DNA from: Diabrotica undecimpunctata
Taxonomy: Eukaryota > Arthropoda > Insecta > Coleoptera > Chrysomelidae
Direction of reading: 5' to 3'
Assembly (NCBI RefSeq): GCF_040954645.1
Contig: NC_092806.1
Location: forward strand, 133,206,476 to 133,270,475
Length of the DNA stretch: 64,000 bases
Below the pieces are notes generated by a model, which was not told the origin of the DNA, did no database searches, and worked only from the letters and a program-made list of their open reading frames with translations. Positions 31,298-43,737 of the stretch are shown one piece after another. Position 1 is the first letter of the stretch. Each line of letters starts with the position of its first letter. Made by a program: the position numbers and the translations under genes.

Positions 31298-33640
31298 TAA
31301 GGAAATTCGGCACAGTTACACAAAACTTACAAAATTTGGCACCGCAACTCGACTAAAACTTACATGAACCTCTAATAGCCGCAGCATTATACACACTTGC
31401 AGATCTTCCATAATATTCCAAACAAATCAAAACAAATAAGAAGTGAGGATGTTCGATAAATAACAGAGAGCATATGAAATAGTTGGCTAGCATTGTATGT
31501 GGCCGGAAGAGGCTAGTTTACCTATATGGAATGTAGTGGTGCGGCATTGTCTAGTTTTAATAAATTCACCTATTCTTGGTAATTTTAAAGGTCTGTAATT
31601 AAATTCTGTATTATGGTTCTAGGCCTAGAGTCTAAAAAGGTAGGGAGGCGCACTATAAAAATTGTAATTAAAAATTGAGCCTAGACCGTGCACCCATACT
31701 GTGCTAAGGTTGTAATCACCCAGAGTTTAGTAGGTCTCTAGGAAGTTGCATAGGCAATACTTTCCACCTGTGCCATGCATCCAATAGGTACACACAAAAT
31801 TGGGGATCGCAGTATGATGAGTCAGTTGTGGTGCAGTTTTCAAATTATTTGCTGATTAAACATGGTGTAAATATGTATGTGTATATATATATTTTGTGTT
31901 TCAGTGTGAGTGTGTGTGTGGGTGTTTTTATACGTGAGTATGCGCCATGTCAATCAACAAGTCTCAAATCAATCTCAAAGCTGATATGTCATATAATGAG
32001 TTAAAAATAAATGATGAAACACACCAACCCCTGACGCTGCACCCCTGGAGGCGAGGGCGAGTGAACCCCAACATGTGGCATTTCAAGAGTCCTGTAAGAT
32101 AGACCAGTGACCTGAGTGTGTGTAGTCTGACTGTTTTGTATAGATTTTAATTTACAGATGTGAATAGAACACAGAAAGACAGTATTCGAATTATATTTAG
32201 TGAATTAACGTTTAGCTTTTGTAAAAGAAACACGATTATACAGCTTTATCAAATCATCGTAATTTTCATTGTAAAATAAACCCTAAAAACCCTGAGATTA
32301 ATTTTTATCAGTATAACGTCATATTGTTTGGCTACACCACGTATTAATATGTTATAATGAACAGGTAAAATGTGCAGACATTAAATTAACTGGTTTTTTC
32401 TAGCAGTTGGCTTCTCCAAAAAATTTGGTCTGTTATTGAACGACCAGGTCTAAAGCTACTTTATATTATGTACCATCATTCTTCAAAGAATTGTTTCTCA
32501 TTGCAAGTTCTGATTGCTGATTCCTATATATCACGAGTTAACAATCTGTCGTTAATTCCATGAGAATTATATTTCCTGTGATTACATCGAATACAGCAAA
32601 AATATACTGAGTAATCATGTTTGAGTGTTTATTAAGAGGGAATTTTAAATTAAAATTCCTCTATACATTAAATAAGGAGTATTTTATCTATGACGTAAAA
32701 AAATTCACAGATGTTCGTTATCTTACGTTATAATATCAGCGTAGATTATTTTTTAAGAGTAGATATAATTACTACGAAAGCGGCACAATACACATGTTCA
32801 AGACTATGAAGATAAATTTATTTTTCCATAAAAGGTATACTTAAACTCTTCCTTGAGTAAAGTGGACTATTGCGCAATAATACAAAAGTTTTAAAAATAA
32901 TCAGTTTTAATAAAAAAATAAAATAAAAGCACAACACCTGAAATCTAAATGCAATACAAAGTAAAAAATAAATAAAATTGAAATTGAGGGTGTAGAAAGC
33001 TTAGAGTAAAAGAGAAAGTATCTAAAATATACTATGTTGCCAATCAAAAACATATCGAGAAGTCTTACAGCTACAGCCAAGGAAAGATCTCGTCAAAAAT
33101 AATCTAAAACAATTTAAATTTTTTTGTGCTATAACAGTAGTCCTTTCTAAGCGCGTAAGTGCCCCCAAAAACAGTGAAAGAGGAGTCGAGTTAAGTTAGA
33201 TCTCATTTTTGAATTCCAATACACTGATATCCTGTTTTTAGCGATTCGGTTCACTAGTTTAGAAATACGGTATATCCCTTTATAAAAAGTTGTATTTATT
33301 GATAACCGATTCACGACTTAAAAAGTGGAAAAAAATGTGCATAAAAGTGTAGTTTTGTTTGAAGACTTCCAAAGAAGTGTTACTGTGTGTTTAGACTTCA
33401 GTGGACCAAGTTTTGTAGTATTATACATAGCCCAGCGGTCGTATTTTCGAATTAAATCGAATTTTTTCGTATACGAGTTAACTCGATTGAAAAATTTCGT
33501 ATACGAATCTGAATGTGTATTTTTGAACGTCCTTCGGCACACGAGAAGAATTTGCACTGGCAACACTGCAAATTCGAACAAACAAAACTCAAATAAAGAA
33601 AAAGAAGAATAAGTGACACTTTTACTTAAACTATTCTATG
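31298..33640. other. no recognised gene
   Basis: A TG-rich microsatellite-like stretch lies at about 31868-31925. AGAGGGAATTTTAAATTAAA with its inverse forms a small hairpin at about 32635-32663. At 33318-33612 both strands are open for about 90 codons; the plus-strand product is rich in Phe/Val/Tyr and the DNA repeats TTTCGTATACGA twice, so I do not take it as a gene. Confidence 0.45.
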
Positions 33641-34078
33641 GTGATTTTGTAGTTTAAATCCTGTATCCTACCTGTACTTACATATGGAGCTCAAACTTGG
33701 ACATTCACTAAAATAAACATGGAGAAAATCAGAAAAACTCAGAGAGACAGATGCTGGGTATCTCACTCAAAGACCATAAAACCAATAAAGACATTCGTAA
33801 CAGAACAAAATAAAAGATGTTGTCGAACAGGCAGCTAAACTGAAATGGAAATGGGCTGGACATAACGAACATCTTAAGGATGGCCGATGGAATAAAGAAA
33901 TCGGGAATTGGCGGCCATATAAAGCCAAAAGACCACGAGGAAGACCGCAAATGCGCTGGCGCGACGATATTAAAAGAACTGCAGGGCAGGACCAATGTGG
34001 AAACGTCTTACTAACAACAGAGATGAATGGCGAGAAATAGGAGAGGCCTATAATCGGCAATCCGAATAGAGAGAAGGG
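33641..34078 (+). pseudogene. RTE-like LINE, C-terminal RT end
   Basis: In mixed frames: LPVLTYGAQTWTFTK-type text at 33667-33710, GISLKDHKTNKDIRN, then KIKDVVEQAAKLKWKWAGHN, LKDGRWNKEIGNWRPYKAKR, PRGRPQMRWRDDIKRTAG and in the last frame NRDEWREIGEAYNRQSE near 34020-34065. This is a very common insect LINE C-terminus; only about 140 residues remain, with two frameshifts, and the catalytic part is gone. Confidence 0.65.
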
Positions 34079-34199
34079 CTATAAAAAAATGGTGATTTTG
34101 TTATCTAAAACAATTCGTTTCTTGTAAATTAGTTGAAAGGGGTAAAAAAAGGGCATAAAATATGTTGGTTCGGTGTCAGCCGAAAAAAAAAGAGCTATT

Positions 34200-34397
34200 T
34201 AAGTGTATCAACCAAATTGTGAGGAGCTTTGTTAATCTGCATAATATTTGAAATTGTACATCCGAATAGTCCTCTATTGGGTTAAGAAAGAAATGGTAAA
34301 CTCTGCATCTCCGTTCCGCTAATATTTCCGCCTCTGCAAGGGCATTAACTATATTTTTTTCTATTAAAAATTTATTTAAACCAGTTATTAAAACCAA
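34200..34397 (-). pseudogene. PIF/Harbinger-type transposase N-terminal scrap
   Basis: Minus-strand frame: LIEKNIVNALAEAEILAERR, CRVYHFFLNPIEDYSDVQFQ and CRLTK. The RVY.R.NPxExYxDxxFxxxFRLSK pattern is the N-terminus of HARBI1-like nucleases. About 60 codons, no DDE domain, so only a scrap. Confidence 0.5.
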
Positions 34398-34469
34398 AGT
34401 TCAATGTAAAAATATTGTATATAATAAAGATTAAAAACTATCAGCTCAAATCTTATCTGACGTACACGG

Positions 34470-34800
34470 GACCACTGAAATGGCAACACAGAGGCGGCGT
34501 AGGGCGTGGGCGACGTGGGCTACAGCTCGCGGCCTCGAGGTCCTAGGGGCCTCACGCCATGGAGATTTATGTATTACTTAAACCTAAGCTATGAACGCGC
34601 CGAAAAAAGCACTTGCGTCGCTATCGCACGCGAGAAATCCCCCCTGCAATGCACGTCACCGCTGGCCTAAAAAAGCGTATTCCCCTGAAATTGCGTTCCT
34701 ATAGCTAGCGAAGAAGACGAATTTCCGCTGCACGTCGCCACAGAAAACAAAATAGGGTATTGCCCGTTCGTCAAACAACAGTTTCCCCCCGTACATATAT
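34470..34800. other. GC- and CpG-rich island without a coding frame
   Basis: Locally over half G+C, with many CpG (GAGGCGGCGTAGGGCGTGGG near 34490 and several CGCG sites), in a window that is otherwise about two-thirds A+T. It is followed at about 34798 by ACATATATTTAAGAAATAAA, which could be a TATA-containing promoter. It may be the 5' UTR or LTR promoter of an element or an old host CpG-rich promoter; I see no attached gene. Confidence 0.5.
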
Positions 34801-35124
34801 TTAAGAAATAAAAACTGTGGTTCACTGTTTCAAAACGCTGTTTTGTAACTATACCCAGTTATAAAATAATAAATACGTAGCCTAGTACTTAACTATTGAT
34901 TTATTGTTTGTGTTGTGAAGAAAAACGGTTATACAGCTAAATTACGAGCACGTAATTAAACAATCCAGCAGTGTAAAAAGTAAAAAATTTCTATAAAAAA
35001 TACAAAAAACTGGATTTCGAGCGAATTTCTTCTAATTTCGTACGCGTAATATGCTCGAACAAATTCGAAAATACGACCGCATAAATGAACGTGAAATGCC
35101 GCGATACCTCGTAATTTTCCTTTT

Positions 35125-35590
35125 CACCACTAAATTGCATAAAAATTTGGATTTAGGTTCTACTTACCCTCCACTTCACTTTTGGACTTGTGCCATTGGT
35201 TGCTTTTTATTTTTTAGGGGTGAAAGCTACCCGTATTGGAAAAAATCGTGTAATTGTAAATTAAAGCGGGTAATTAATTTAAATCATCTTTTAATGAAGT
35301 GAATGAATGTCAATTACAACATTAAACAACATAATTTAAGATTTTACCACAGTTTAACCCCTAAATCTCACCCCTGGATTATTTATAAAAAAAAACAATT
35401 TCAATGAATACCTTGCCTCCACTGATTTGCATGGAAATTTGGATTTAGGTTATAGTTACACCCCACTTTAAAATTGTACTTGTGCCGTTGGTTGCTTTTT
35501 ATTTTTAAGGGGTAAAAACGATGTCTATTAGAAAAAAGTCATATAATTTTAAGTTCAAACAATGAAACGGTGAAAAAAAGGCATTTCTTC
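35125..35590. repeat. diverged direct repeat, period about 290 bp
   Basis: 35138-35225 and 35427-35512 share AAATTTGGATTTAGGTT, the CCACTT box, TTGTGCC, TTGGTTGCTTTTTATTTTT and AGGGGT in order, with intervening A-rich sequence. Two copies seen, about 80% alike by eye. Confidence 0.65.
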
Positions 35591-35994
35591 GAAATTTCAA
35601 AAATTTTTCTTTTTCGTTCAAACCAATTTTTTTTTAAATATTCACTTTGAACCAGTCAAACTTACAGATCATATTATAACTAATACATAAATAAACTAAA
35701 TTGTAAAGCGGAAACGGTTAATTTTATTTGGGGTGGTAATTAGGGGTTGATTTTCACGTGCTTTTTACAAAAAAAAAAAGACAAAGCAAAGGATACAATT
35801 CGCGGTAAGCCTATCTAAGGATGTCACAATTTTCCAGGCGGAAATACCGGTAATCCATCACTTCGTGGAAGAAATAGAAAAGAGCGCACCGTTCAAAAGT
35901 TATTTTCACAGATAGCCAGGTAGCGCTTAAGTCACTCAATTCTTAGAGGTTAATAATAATTCTAAGCTAGTTTAATCGTAGTTCTCTGGTTTAA

Positions 35995-38200
35995 GCCTAG
36001 AACCACACGGTTACGTCGGATCCGACATCGAGTCTGAAATTTTATGCGTATAAGGTAGTGGGGTGGGATTGGCGTCTACTGCCGTCTAGTACTCTGCTAG
36101 TACCCTCCAACCCTCCTAAGTACACTAAGTAGTCGTTCTCTTGATGCCCACGAAGTAAGGTGAGTCAAACGTTTTTCGTTCGGATTTTATTACGCGTTGA
36201 TGTCGGATACGACGTTACTGTGGGGTTTACGTAATATTTTTTTTTAAATGGAATTTAATCGAAGATATTTATCTAAAAAGGGGATTTTGGAAGAAATTTC
36301 TAAAATAGAAGATGGAGAAAGCGATTCATCCATAGATGGCAGTGTAAGTGAAATTGAGGACAATATTTTATCGGATCATGACTGATGATATCGAGTATGT
36401 ACCCTCTGACTGTGACGAAAATGACGAAGGTATGGACGTGCCTTTAGCAAATGAACCACTAGATGAGAGAAACTTTTTTTTGGGTACAGACAATGAAACA
36501 ATTTGGACTGTCATTCCATTGAGTAGTATACACTCTCGAACTCCTTCTAAAAATATTATTACCCACCTTCCAGAAGCAAAGGGTAAAGCCAAAGGTCTTA
36601 CTGACGAAATAAATATTTTTAATCTTTTTATAACATATGAGATGATTGAACTGATTGTTCAATATACTAATGAAGAAATTGAGAGAAAATCATCGTCATA
36701 TAATTCAGAACAGTCTTACATATCTTCAACAGATGTAACAGAAATAAAGTCCTTTATTGGCTTGCTATATTTGCTTGGTACAGTAAAAAATTCAGGCTTG
36801 ACATTACTGGATGTGTTTTCTCCAGTTTTTGGTCCCAGTTTATTTCGTTGCGTCATGAGCAAAAATCGTTTTGACTTTTTGTTGAGAGTGCTCCGCTTCG
36901 TTCTAAGATCACGAGGGAACAACGAAGGAGAACAGATAAATTTGCTCCATTCAGGGAATTCTGGAGTTCATTCGAGAGTAATTGCAGAAAAAATTACACT
37001 CCATCGGAGTATATAACCGTGGATGAGACTTTGTTAAGCTTTAGGGGAAGATGCCCATTTAAAATGTATATACCAAATAAACCAGATAAGTATGGACTCA
37101 AAATTATTTCTCTTAGTGATGCAAGAACATTCTATTTCTATGGAGGAATTCCTTACGTTGGCAAAGAGAACAGACCACAAAGTGACCTGTTATTGCAACT
37201 TGTCTTGTCAACTGTCTGAGGAACTTAGGAAGAATAATCTAACTTTCCTAAATCCTTTATTGACACAAAAGGAATTTCTACTGAGTCATCACGATTTTTG
37301 TACAGTCAAGATAAAATGTTGGTATCCTATGTACCTAAGAAAAATAAAAATGTAGTTCTGATCTCGTCAATGCATTCTACTGGAGACGTAAATCAAATTT
37401 CCAATAAAGCTGATATAATAGAATTCTACAATATGACGAAGGGGAGAGTCGACGTCTTTGATCAGCTCTGTCATTCAAAGACCACCAAAAGAAAATCCAA
37501 CCGATGGCCTATGAGGTACTTTTTTGGAGTTCTTGATGCTGCTGCTGTGAATGCTTTTGTAATTTACTAACTGAATGTAGGTACACCTGTTTCGAGATCT
37601 CAATTTTTAAAAAACTTATCGCTCGCCTTATCGGCTACTCACATGGAGCGAAGAATTCAAAATTCGAGAATTCCAGTTGCCCTAAAGACCCAAATATCTA
37701 TATTGCTGGATAAAGATGTCCTTTCTGCTACAAATATAGCTGCTGACGCTCAACAACGAAGCTCAAACAGACCAGGATTGTGTGCCTTCTGTGATCGGAG
37801 AAAGAGAAGGAGAGGAAATTACAGTTGTGGCCATTGTAATAAAAGTGTGTGTGGTGAGCACAAACGAATTGTTTGCCCCCAGCATTATAATTAATTAATA
37901 AAAATTTTGTAATTTTTTATTTTGTTTAACCGTTTTTGTTGTTTTTTGTTCCATTTTGTAACTTGGAATATGAAGAATTGTATTACTTTTGTTTAATCGT
38001 TTATGTACTTCTAATGTATTTTATAATTTTTTTTATATATCAAATAAACGTATTTTTCACTAAAATCTATAATGAGTTTGGTTATTTAGTTTACAATTGT
38101 CTGTTTTGTACATTAAAGAAGTTTTCGATATAAAATTAGAATGATGTATCCGACGTCACGGTACTAGATATGTCCCAATCATCACCGTGTGGTTCTAGGG
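35995..38200 (+). mobile_element. piggyBac-type transposon with TTAA target duplication
   Basis: TTAA at 35991-35994 and 38201-38204; ends GCCTAGAACCACACGGT and ACCGTGTGGTTCTAGGG, 16 of 17 bases inverted. Subterminal GTCGGATCCGAC (about 36016) and ACGTCGGATAC-type motifs repeat near both ends. Length 2,206 bp. Excision of the insert with one TTAA restores a continuous LINE RNase H region. Confidence 0.9.
36248..37894 (+). pseudogene. piggyBac-type transposase, frameshifted, catalytic segment deleted
   Basis: ATG at 36248: MEFNRRYLSKKGILEEISKI then an acidic tail ending SDHD, stop; the next frame starts TDDIEYVPSDCDENDEG and runs to 37016 with SFIGLLYLLGTVKNSG and VMSKNRFDFLLRVLRF. After a shift, YITVDETLLSFRGRCPFKMY (first Asp) and YGLKIISLSDARTF follow. 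The stretch with the second Asp (normally DNWFTS) is missing near 37195-37210. Then LRKNNLTF, VSYVPKKNKNVVLISSMHS, EFYNMTKGRVDVFDQLCH (third Asp) and RWPMRYFFGVLDAAAVNAFV. The C-terminal Cys-rich domain CAFCDRRKRRR...CGHC...CGEH...CPQH is intact. About 550 residues overall, usual for the family. Dead enzyme with well-kept ends. Confidence 0.85.
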
Positions 38201-38720
38201 TTAAGATTGTATGGCTAACCTAAATAAATTAGGAGACCGTAGCAAGGTTACGGAACGAGGGTCATAGAGGCAGTGAAACAGCAAATAAAACGGCCAAACA
38301 AGGCTCATTAATGACACTCATTGGACCGGAACTATTCTGCGACGTGGCAAACGCAGTAACAAGAATAGCTAGAAAGTGGGTGGCTCAAAAATCTCTGGAA
38401 TGGTGGAGGAATTCATCAGGAAAAAGATAGGCGAAACAATTTATTTTAGAATATTCGCCAAAATCTACAGCAGACCTAATAGTAGATAGGAAAATAGTCA
38501 TAGTAGGTCTATGACTAACAGGGCACTTCAGATTCTGTCACCTAGAGAAAGAAATAACAAAGCACATTTTGTGTCAGCACGACAGCTTGGCAACTGTGCC
38601 ATTCTATACAGTAGGCAAAGAAGAGTCATCGACAAAGATCTACATGGAAGGTACAGTTTCGAAGTGACTAGACCTTTTAAAAAGGGTCGGGCTATACAGC
38701 GTTCCACGTTAAGAAAATAA

Positions 38721-40284
38721 CATTAGGCTTATGGAGATCAGTGTTGCCAAAACTCTCAGGCATGCGGTTTACTAGATTGTCGATATATTTTTCGAATTTC
38801 CATTTTCAATTAACATTTAACTGTTAACTCAGAATAACAACTGAAGAACCACAAAGCCTTATTATCATTATGTAGTCTCAGAGAACGACATAAAATCTGA
38901 TGACTGCTGACATACGTACACGGTATTATTTTAAGTTGCAATTAGTAATTAGATATATGCATTCCAAGCGGTCCGTTTATTTGCTTTTAAATCTTTAATA
39001 GCCGGCAAAGTGGATGATTTAACTAAGCAATATTTTCTACTGATTTCTATGATTCATGGTATATGATATTCTTACCGAAAAACAAATAAACTGTCGTTAC
39101 TATAATTAAAATAAGGTAAAATAAAATTATCTTTTGTAAATACTATTTATTTAATTAAAATCATTTTCCCTACTTTTCATCTCTTGTTTCGAATGGGCAC
39201 TTTTGGTCAATTACGTTAACAAACATTAATTTAATTCATGTCTGTGAAAACGAAAATACAAATAATTATACAACCCTGAATCGTGTTTGTGTTCATCGTG
39301 GCATCGCTGCGCTTCTATCGTCCATAAGAAATACATGGCCCTATTTAACGTGAAACGCTCTATAGCGAATATAATCTAGGACAAGATAGATCTATACAGT
39401 TTGCAGTGGAATAGTCTAAAAACCACCTCATTGAATATATCTATCTAATCAGCTGCAATTATGAGGAAAAGCACATTTTTAGATTTTAAGTCCAATTATT
39501 TCCAGAGATAAGTCCAATGCGCGGTTTGCGTGAAACATCCTGTACGTACACTTTATAAAAATAAATATTAAGTTTATAAATATAACTTCGTAGTAACACG
39601 TCAGATATAATAATGTATATTGATTTTGATATATCTGAAGGCTGCTTACTGCATTAATATTTCCGTTAACTACACATTTTTTAATAAATTACCAGCTCAT
39701 CAGACACGTTTTTACTGTATATTTAATTTAATGTTTTTTTTTTGTTGGTGCTTTTTAAGTTTTTGTATACATTACACAGGACAACATAAAAAGTGACAAT
39801 TTAACATTATTAATAATTCGGGAAACCAAAAACATACAGATAATATATTATATAAATATTACACAGTAGGTACGCGTCTGAATTCTACTCAATAACTTTT
39901 CTAACATTTTCTGAGTCATAAAAATCAATAAATATTTTATGACGTTTCAGCCAACTAATCATAACAAAATTAGGCAGAGACGCCATTTTGTAAGATAATT
40001 TTAAACGGAATCATATAACAAATAATACATTATTTTAAAATGCGTTTTAAGTTCTTTTCAGCGACATCTACAAAATTATCAGTTATATTTTAAAAACCGC
40101 AGAATAGTAATTTCAATTATTTATCATTAGTTAAACAACTACATATTTCCATATCCAAACTGCATATTACGACTAAGAATTGGACATACTGCACTAACCC
40201 ATAAATTCTTAATCAAAAAAGAATCTTCGTCAACCTACAGAAACTGTTCTATTCCTTTGGGGGTGAAGCATATTGATAAAATAG
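38721..40284. other. no gene seen
   Basis: AT-rich, no readable protein. Much of 39100-40250 is homogeneous low-GC DNA without repeats that I can recognise. Confidence 0.55.
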
Positions 40285-42040
40285 AATAGAATAGAAATAT
40301 GCTTTATTGTAACCGAAAATTGTACAACTTTATGGACAAAGCTTACAAAAAGTTAGAAAAATAACAATATCAATTTAAAATTTACTGAAATTACATAAAT
40401 CGTCAATACCACAAAATAGAAGATAATAAAATACTCAATATATTGCAAAATTTAAAGAAATTGCAAATTGCATAATAAAACATTAAGAACTAATAAGTTT
40501 AACTTGCTGCACGTGATTATATCCAAATATTTATATAAAAATACTTTAGTTACTTGTACATAAAGGTACTGTAATTTCTTAGCTATTCGTCAAGAAACTC
40601 TTCTACTAAATGATATGGTCTTTCAGATAGATAGACCCCTGTCATTTATTGGAACTTAAGGAAAGAAGTTGCAGATTTAAGTTGCAAAGGGAGATGGTTG
40701 TATAATTTGTTTGCCAAATATAATATAGATTTCTTTACTAACTCAGTGGACGGGGTCGGTAAATACACATCAAAGGTTGAATTTCTGGTGGACTAGTCAT
40801 GACTGAGACTTGATGGAAAAACATGTAGGTGTTTACGAATTAAGCAAACACTTTCTAAAATATATAAAGAAGGAAGAGTTAGGATTCCGTGATTTTTGAA
40901 GTAGCTTCTGCAATGTGTTATTTTACTGAGACTAAAAAGATACCATATTGCTCTTTTTTGTAATTTAGAAATAACATCAGATTGGGCAGCTGTACTGGAA
41001 CCCCAAAAAGGAAGACCATATCGAAGATGAGACTCGAACAAGTCGAACAAAGAAAAATATGTTATTTTGGAAGATGCTAAATTGATTTCCTTCGAAACAG
41101 ATCTTATTGCATCGCAGGCTGAGGCTAGTTTCTTACTTAACAAATCAATACGAAAGGATAATTTAAGGTTGCTGTCTATAAAAATACCAAGAAATTTTAC
41201 AGAATCGACGATACTGATCTGGTTGTTATTAAGAAGCAAGGGTTGAAGAGCTCCTTTATAGGATAATGCTACTGTCTTATCGACGTTAAAAGAGAGTAAA
41301 TATTAGAGTCGGATCAGGTTTTTATTTTAAGTAAATCAGAAGTTATAGTTGCATGAAGAGTTGCAATATTAGAGTTCCTCCAGGTGATACTGGCATCGTA
41401 CGCAAAAAGAAAAATTTTTCCATCGAATTTTAAGTTAGTGATGTCATTTATAAAGACAAGAAAAAGTAGAGGACCCAATACTGAACCTTGTAGTACTCCA
41501 CATACAATGCATGCATTCATTATTGAGACCAGGACTTCCAACACATTTTTTGAGATATTTAAGAAAATGTTCATGGATAGTCCATCAGTACTTCAAGAAG
41601 ATTTTCTTTTGATACTATTGATTGTTTAAATCAGTACAGATTTATCAACTGGTCTTATATTATATTATAAGAAATAGGATCTTATTGTGGCAAAAAAGTT
41701 TATGTTGTATTTTTACTCACATTACCGGAGTATTCAGTTAGATTTTCAGGGTTTGGAAGAGAAAATGTTTCAGCTTTGTTATAAAAAGTAAACTAGAATA
41801 TTATCTTAGTGCTAGATTGCTAGATGAGTGAAGAAAGTCAAGAAAGTGAACACTTAAGATTTAACATGGTATCGATTGTTATAATAGTTGTATTTCGAAG
41901 ATCGTTTAGTATGAGCCAAGTTTCTTTTGCAACATGTTTAGAGCTTCCCGCATGATTCTGATAGTACATTTTTTTAGCTGTTTTGATAAGTTTTAGATCG
42001 ATTCGTCTGTACTTAAAGATAATTATATTCAGTGACAAAG
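40285..42040 (-). pseudogene. CR1-like LINE, third copy, internally deleted
   Basis: The 3' UTR end (AATAAAGCATATTTC read on the minus strand) is at 40285-40400. The C-terminal domain lies at 40793-41239 in a 148-codon frame: ISIVDSVKFLGIFIDSNLKL, FESHLRYGLPFWGSSTAAQS, LQKRAIWYLFSLSKITHC and LYILESVCLIRKHLHVF. RT palm at 41314-41574: CGVLQGSVLGPLLFLVFIND and IFLFAYDASITWRNSN (active site FADD mutated to FAYD). About 300-400 bp of the fingers are deleted at about 41515. The EN-RT linker is at 41838-42038 (KYRRIDLKLIKTAKKMYYQN). This copy reveals the empty site of the TIR element at 10818. Confidence 0.75.
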
Positions 42041-42108
42041 ACGTTGGTAGTCAATTTCTTGATGTACAGTAGTGAACGCATATTCTTGTCTGATATGGAA
42101 AATATATA

Positions 42109-42902
42109 CAGTATACTCCCTTTATAACGAACACGGTTATTACGAGGTTTCGCTTATAACGAGGTACATTAGATGTCCCGTGAAATTTCTATTGAACTAT
42201 AACCCTTTATAGCGAGGTAAATTTGCTTATAACGAGAGAAAATAAGATTGCAAAACGTTTTTTTTACGTTTTGGCCCGGCCGTAGCTATAAATAAATACC
42301 CTTTTTAACTGCGGCCGCCCGCAATAAACTTCTTACAATTTATGATTCTTAGTCGGAAATGTAAAATTTATGATTCACAAGTGTCATTGTATTGGGTTGA
42401 CCATTCACACCTAATAATATGGGTCCTAATAGACAAGATGCGGAAAGTGTTTTAAAGGTTGTCAGAAACTTTATCCAAGGACAAAACGCAAATGAAGAAC
42501 CATAAAACTGTTTCACATCCTTAGAAAATATGATAGATAGAATACTGGACAATTTAAAGCAGTCAAAAATGACAAAATAACTTTATACGCTTTATACATA
42601 TTTACAGAATACAGATTTTTTGTTTTAACATTATATCATTGACAGTAAAAGTAAACAACTCTTTTTTGTTTTAATGCATTTCATTGACAATAAAAGTAAA
42701 CAACTTTGTTTTAAAAACGCCATTCAAACAATATTTATTAGCATCTTATATTGCTCCGAATGGCTTCACTATAGAAAGTTAATGTTTTAGAAAACTACAT
42801 ATTCATATGTATGCACAATATTATTGTTGTTGGATATAACGAGATCCGCTTATAACGAGGTAATTAGTCTGCCATTTCAGTTCTCGTTATAGAGGGAGTC
42901 TA

Positions 42903-42905
<3 letters not shown>
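42109..42905 (+). mobile_element. Tigger-like internally deleted transposon
   Basis: Left end CAGTATACTCCCTTTATAAC GA, right end the inverse of CAGTAGACTCCCTCTATAAC GA, about 22 bp with two mismatches; left flank TA, right flank TG (probably TA mutated). Subterminal GCTTATAACGAGGTA repeats occur near both ends. Inside, 42421-42580 reads GPNRQDAESVLKVVRNFIQG and ENMIDRILDNLKQSKMTK before a stop, like the C-terminus of a pogo/Tigger transposase. A 46-bp unit ending AAAAGTAAACAACT is tandemly doubled at about 42618-42710. 797 bp in all. Confidence 0.8.

Positions 42906-42906
<1 letters not shown>

Positions 42907-42948
<42 letters not shown>
42907..42948. repeat. (TA)n microsatellite
   Basis: About 20 TA units directly beside the right end of the Tigger-like element. 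Confidence 0.95.
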
Positions 42949-42950
<2 letters not shown>

Positions 42951-43737
42951 TGCGGCATTATTATATTAAAACGATATATTAAAACTATGAAAAATAGTTA
43001 CATATAATGTGCTACGATATTATTTATTATGTCTAGGCATTTTTTTTAATAAATTACCAGTACATAGGACACGATTTCTGTATTAATTCATTTTGTTTTT
43101 TTACTGTCGCTTTTGTATTAGAAGACATTTACATTATCGGTTAACATTTTCCTCGAAATTAAGATTAAAACATTTTCTGTCAAATTGATTTCACTTATTC
43201 AGGTTAATGTTTATTCCATTAGGGGAAATTAGAAATTTATTTACAAAGCTTTCACTCTGTCATTTAATAATAAGATATATTAATAATACACGTATATGAA
43301 TCGAATTTAATAATTGATTTGACTACAAGCCTATATAACGTTGTATAAACATAACGTTCGTAGGAAAATCAAACAAATATCTTTCAAACTAGTTTATCGA
43401 TTAACATCAATTCTTGTTAGATGTTGTTTTCGTTTTGTCCTTTATTTTCTCATCGATCGAATATATAGTTCTTATGTTACGTCTTCATTTCTCTATCTAT
43501 TAAGTCTTGTAATGCCTTTTAATCTTCTGAATAATCTTATTTCGCTCGTAGTCCAGGCGGGATCTGTCGAAAAGCAGACCATAATGGACATTTTCTATAG
43601 GAGTCTATTTTTTGTTGGAAACACTTCAGGATGTAGCTAGTATTAAAAATCACAATAAGCACCAGTTGCAAACTTTGTGTTACATTTTTTATTTAACAAA
43701 ATTTGAAAACAATCGAATATTTTTGCTATTTATGTCC
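42949..43737. other. no gene seen
   Basis: AT-rich; the plus-strand frame at 43341-43640 is hydrophobic with no known motif. Confidence 0.5.

Larger units (their letters stand above)
35787..38720 (+). pseudogene. LINE RNase H domain and C-terminus, split by a piggyBac element
   Basis: 35787-35994 reads LSKDVTIFQAEIPVIHHFVE (RNase H Glu) and, in a second frame, FTDSQVALKSLNS (the DSQ Asp). After the piggyBac insert, 38205-38720 continues with GHRGSETANKTAKQGS (the final RNase H His region), LMTLIGPELFCDVANAV, ARKWVAQKSLEWWRNSS, then QFILEYSPKSTADLIVDRK, LTGHFRFC and ITKHILCQHDSLA (C-terminal LTGH...C..C...HxLC block). The protein arrangement, RT-RNase H with an LTGH tail, belongs to the I/LOA/R1-like LINEs. 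The RT part is not in the window. Frameshifts and stops make it dead. Confidence 0.7.

Noticed and set aside
33318..33612. About 90-codon frames open on both strands
   Set aside because: Composition is low complexity with an internal DNA repeat (TTTCGTATACGA twice) and no motif; most likely chance.
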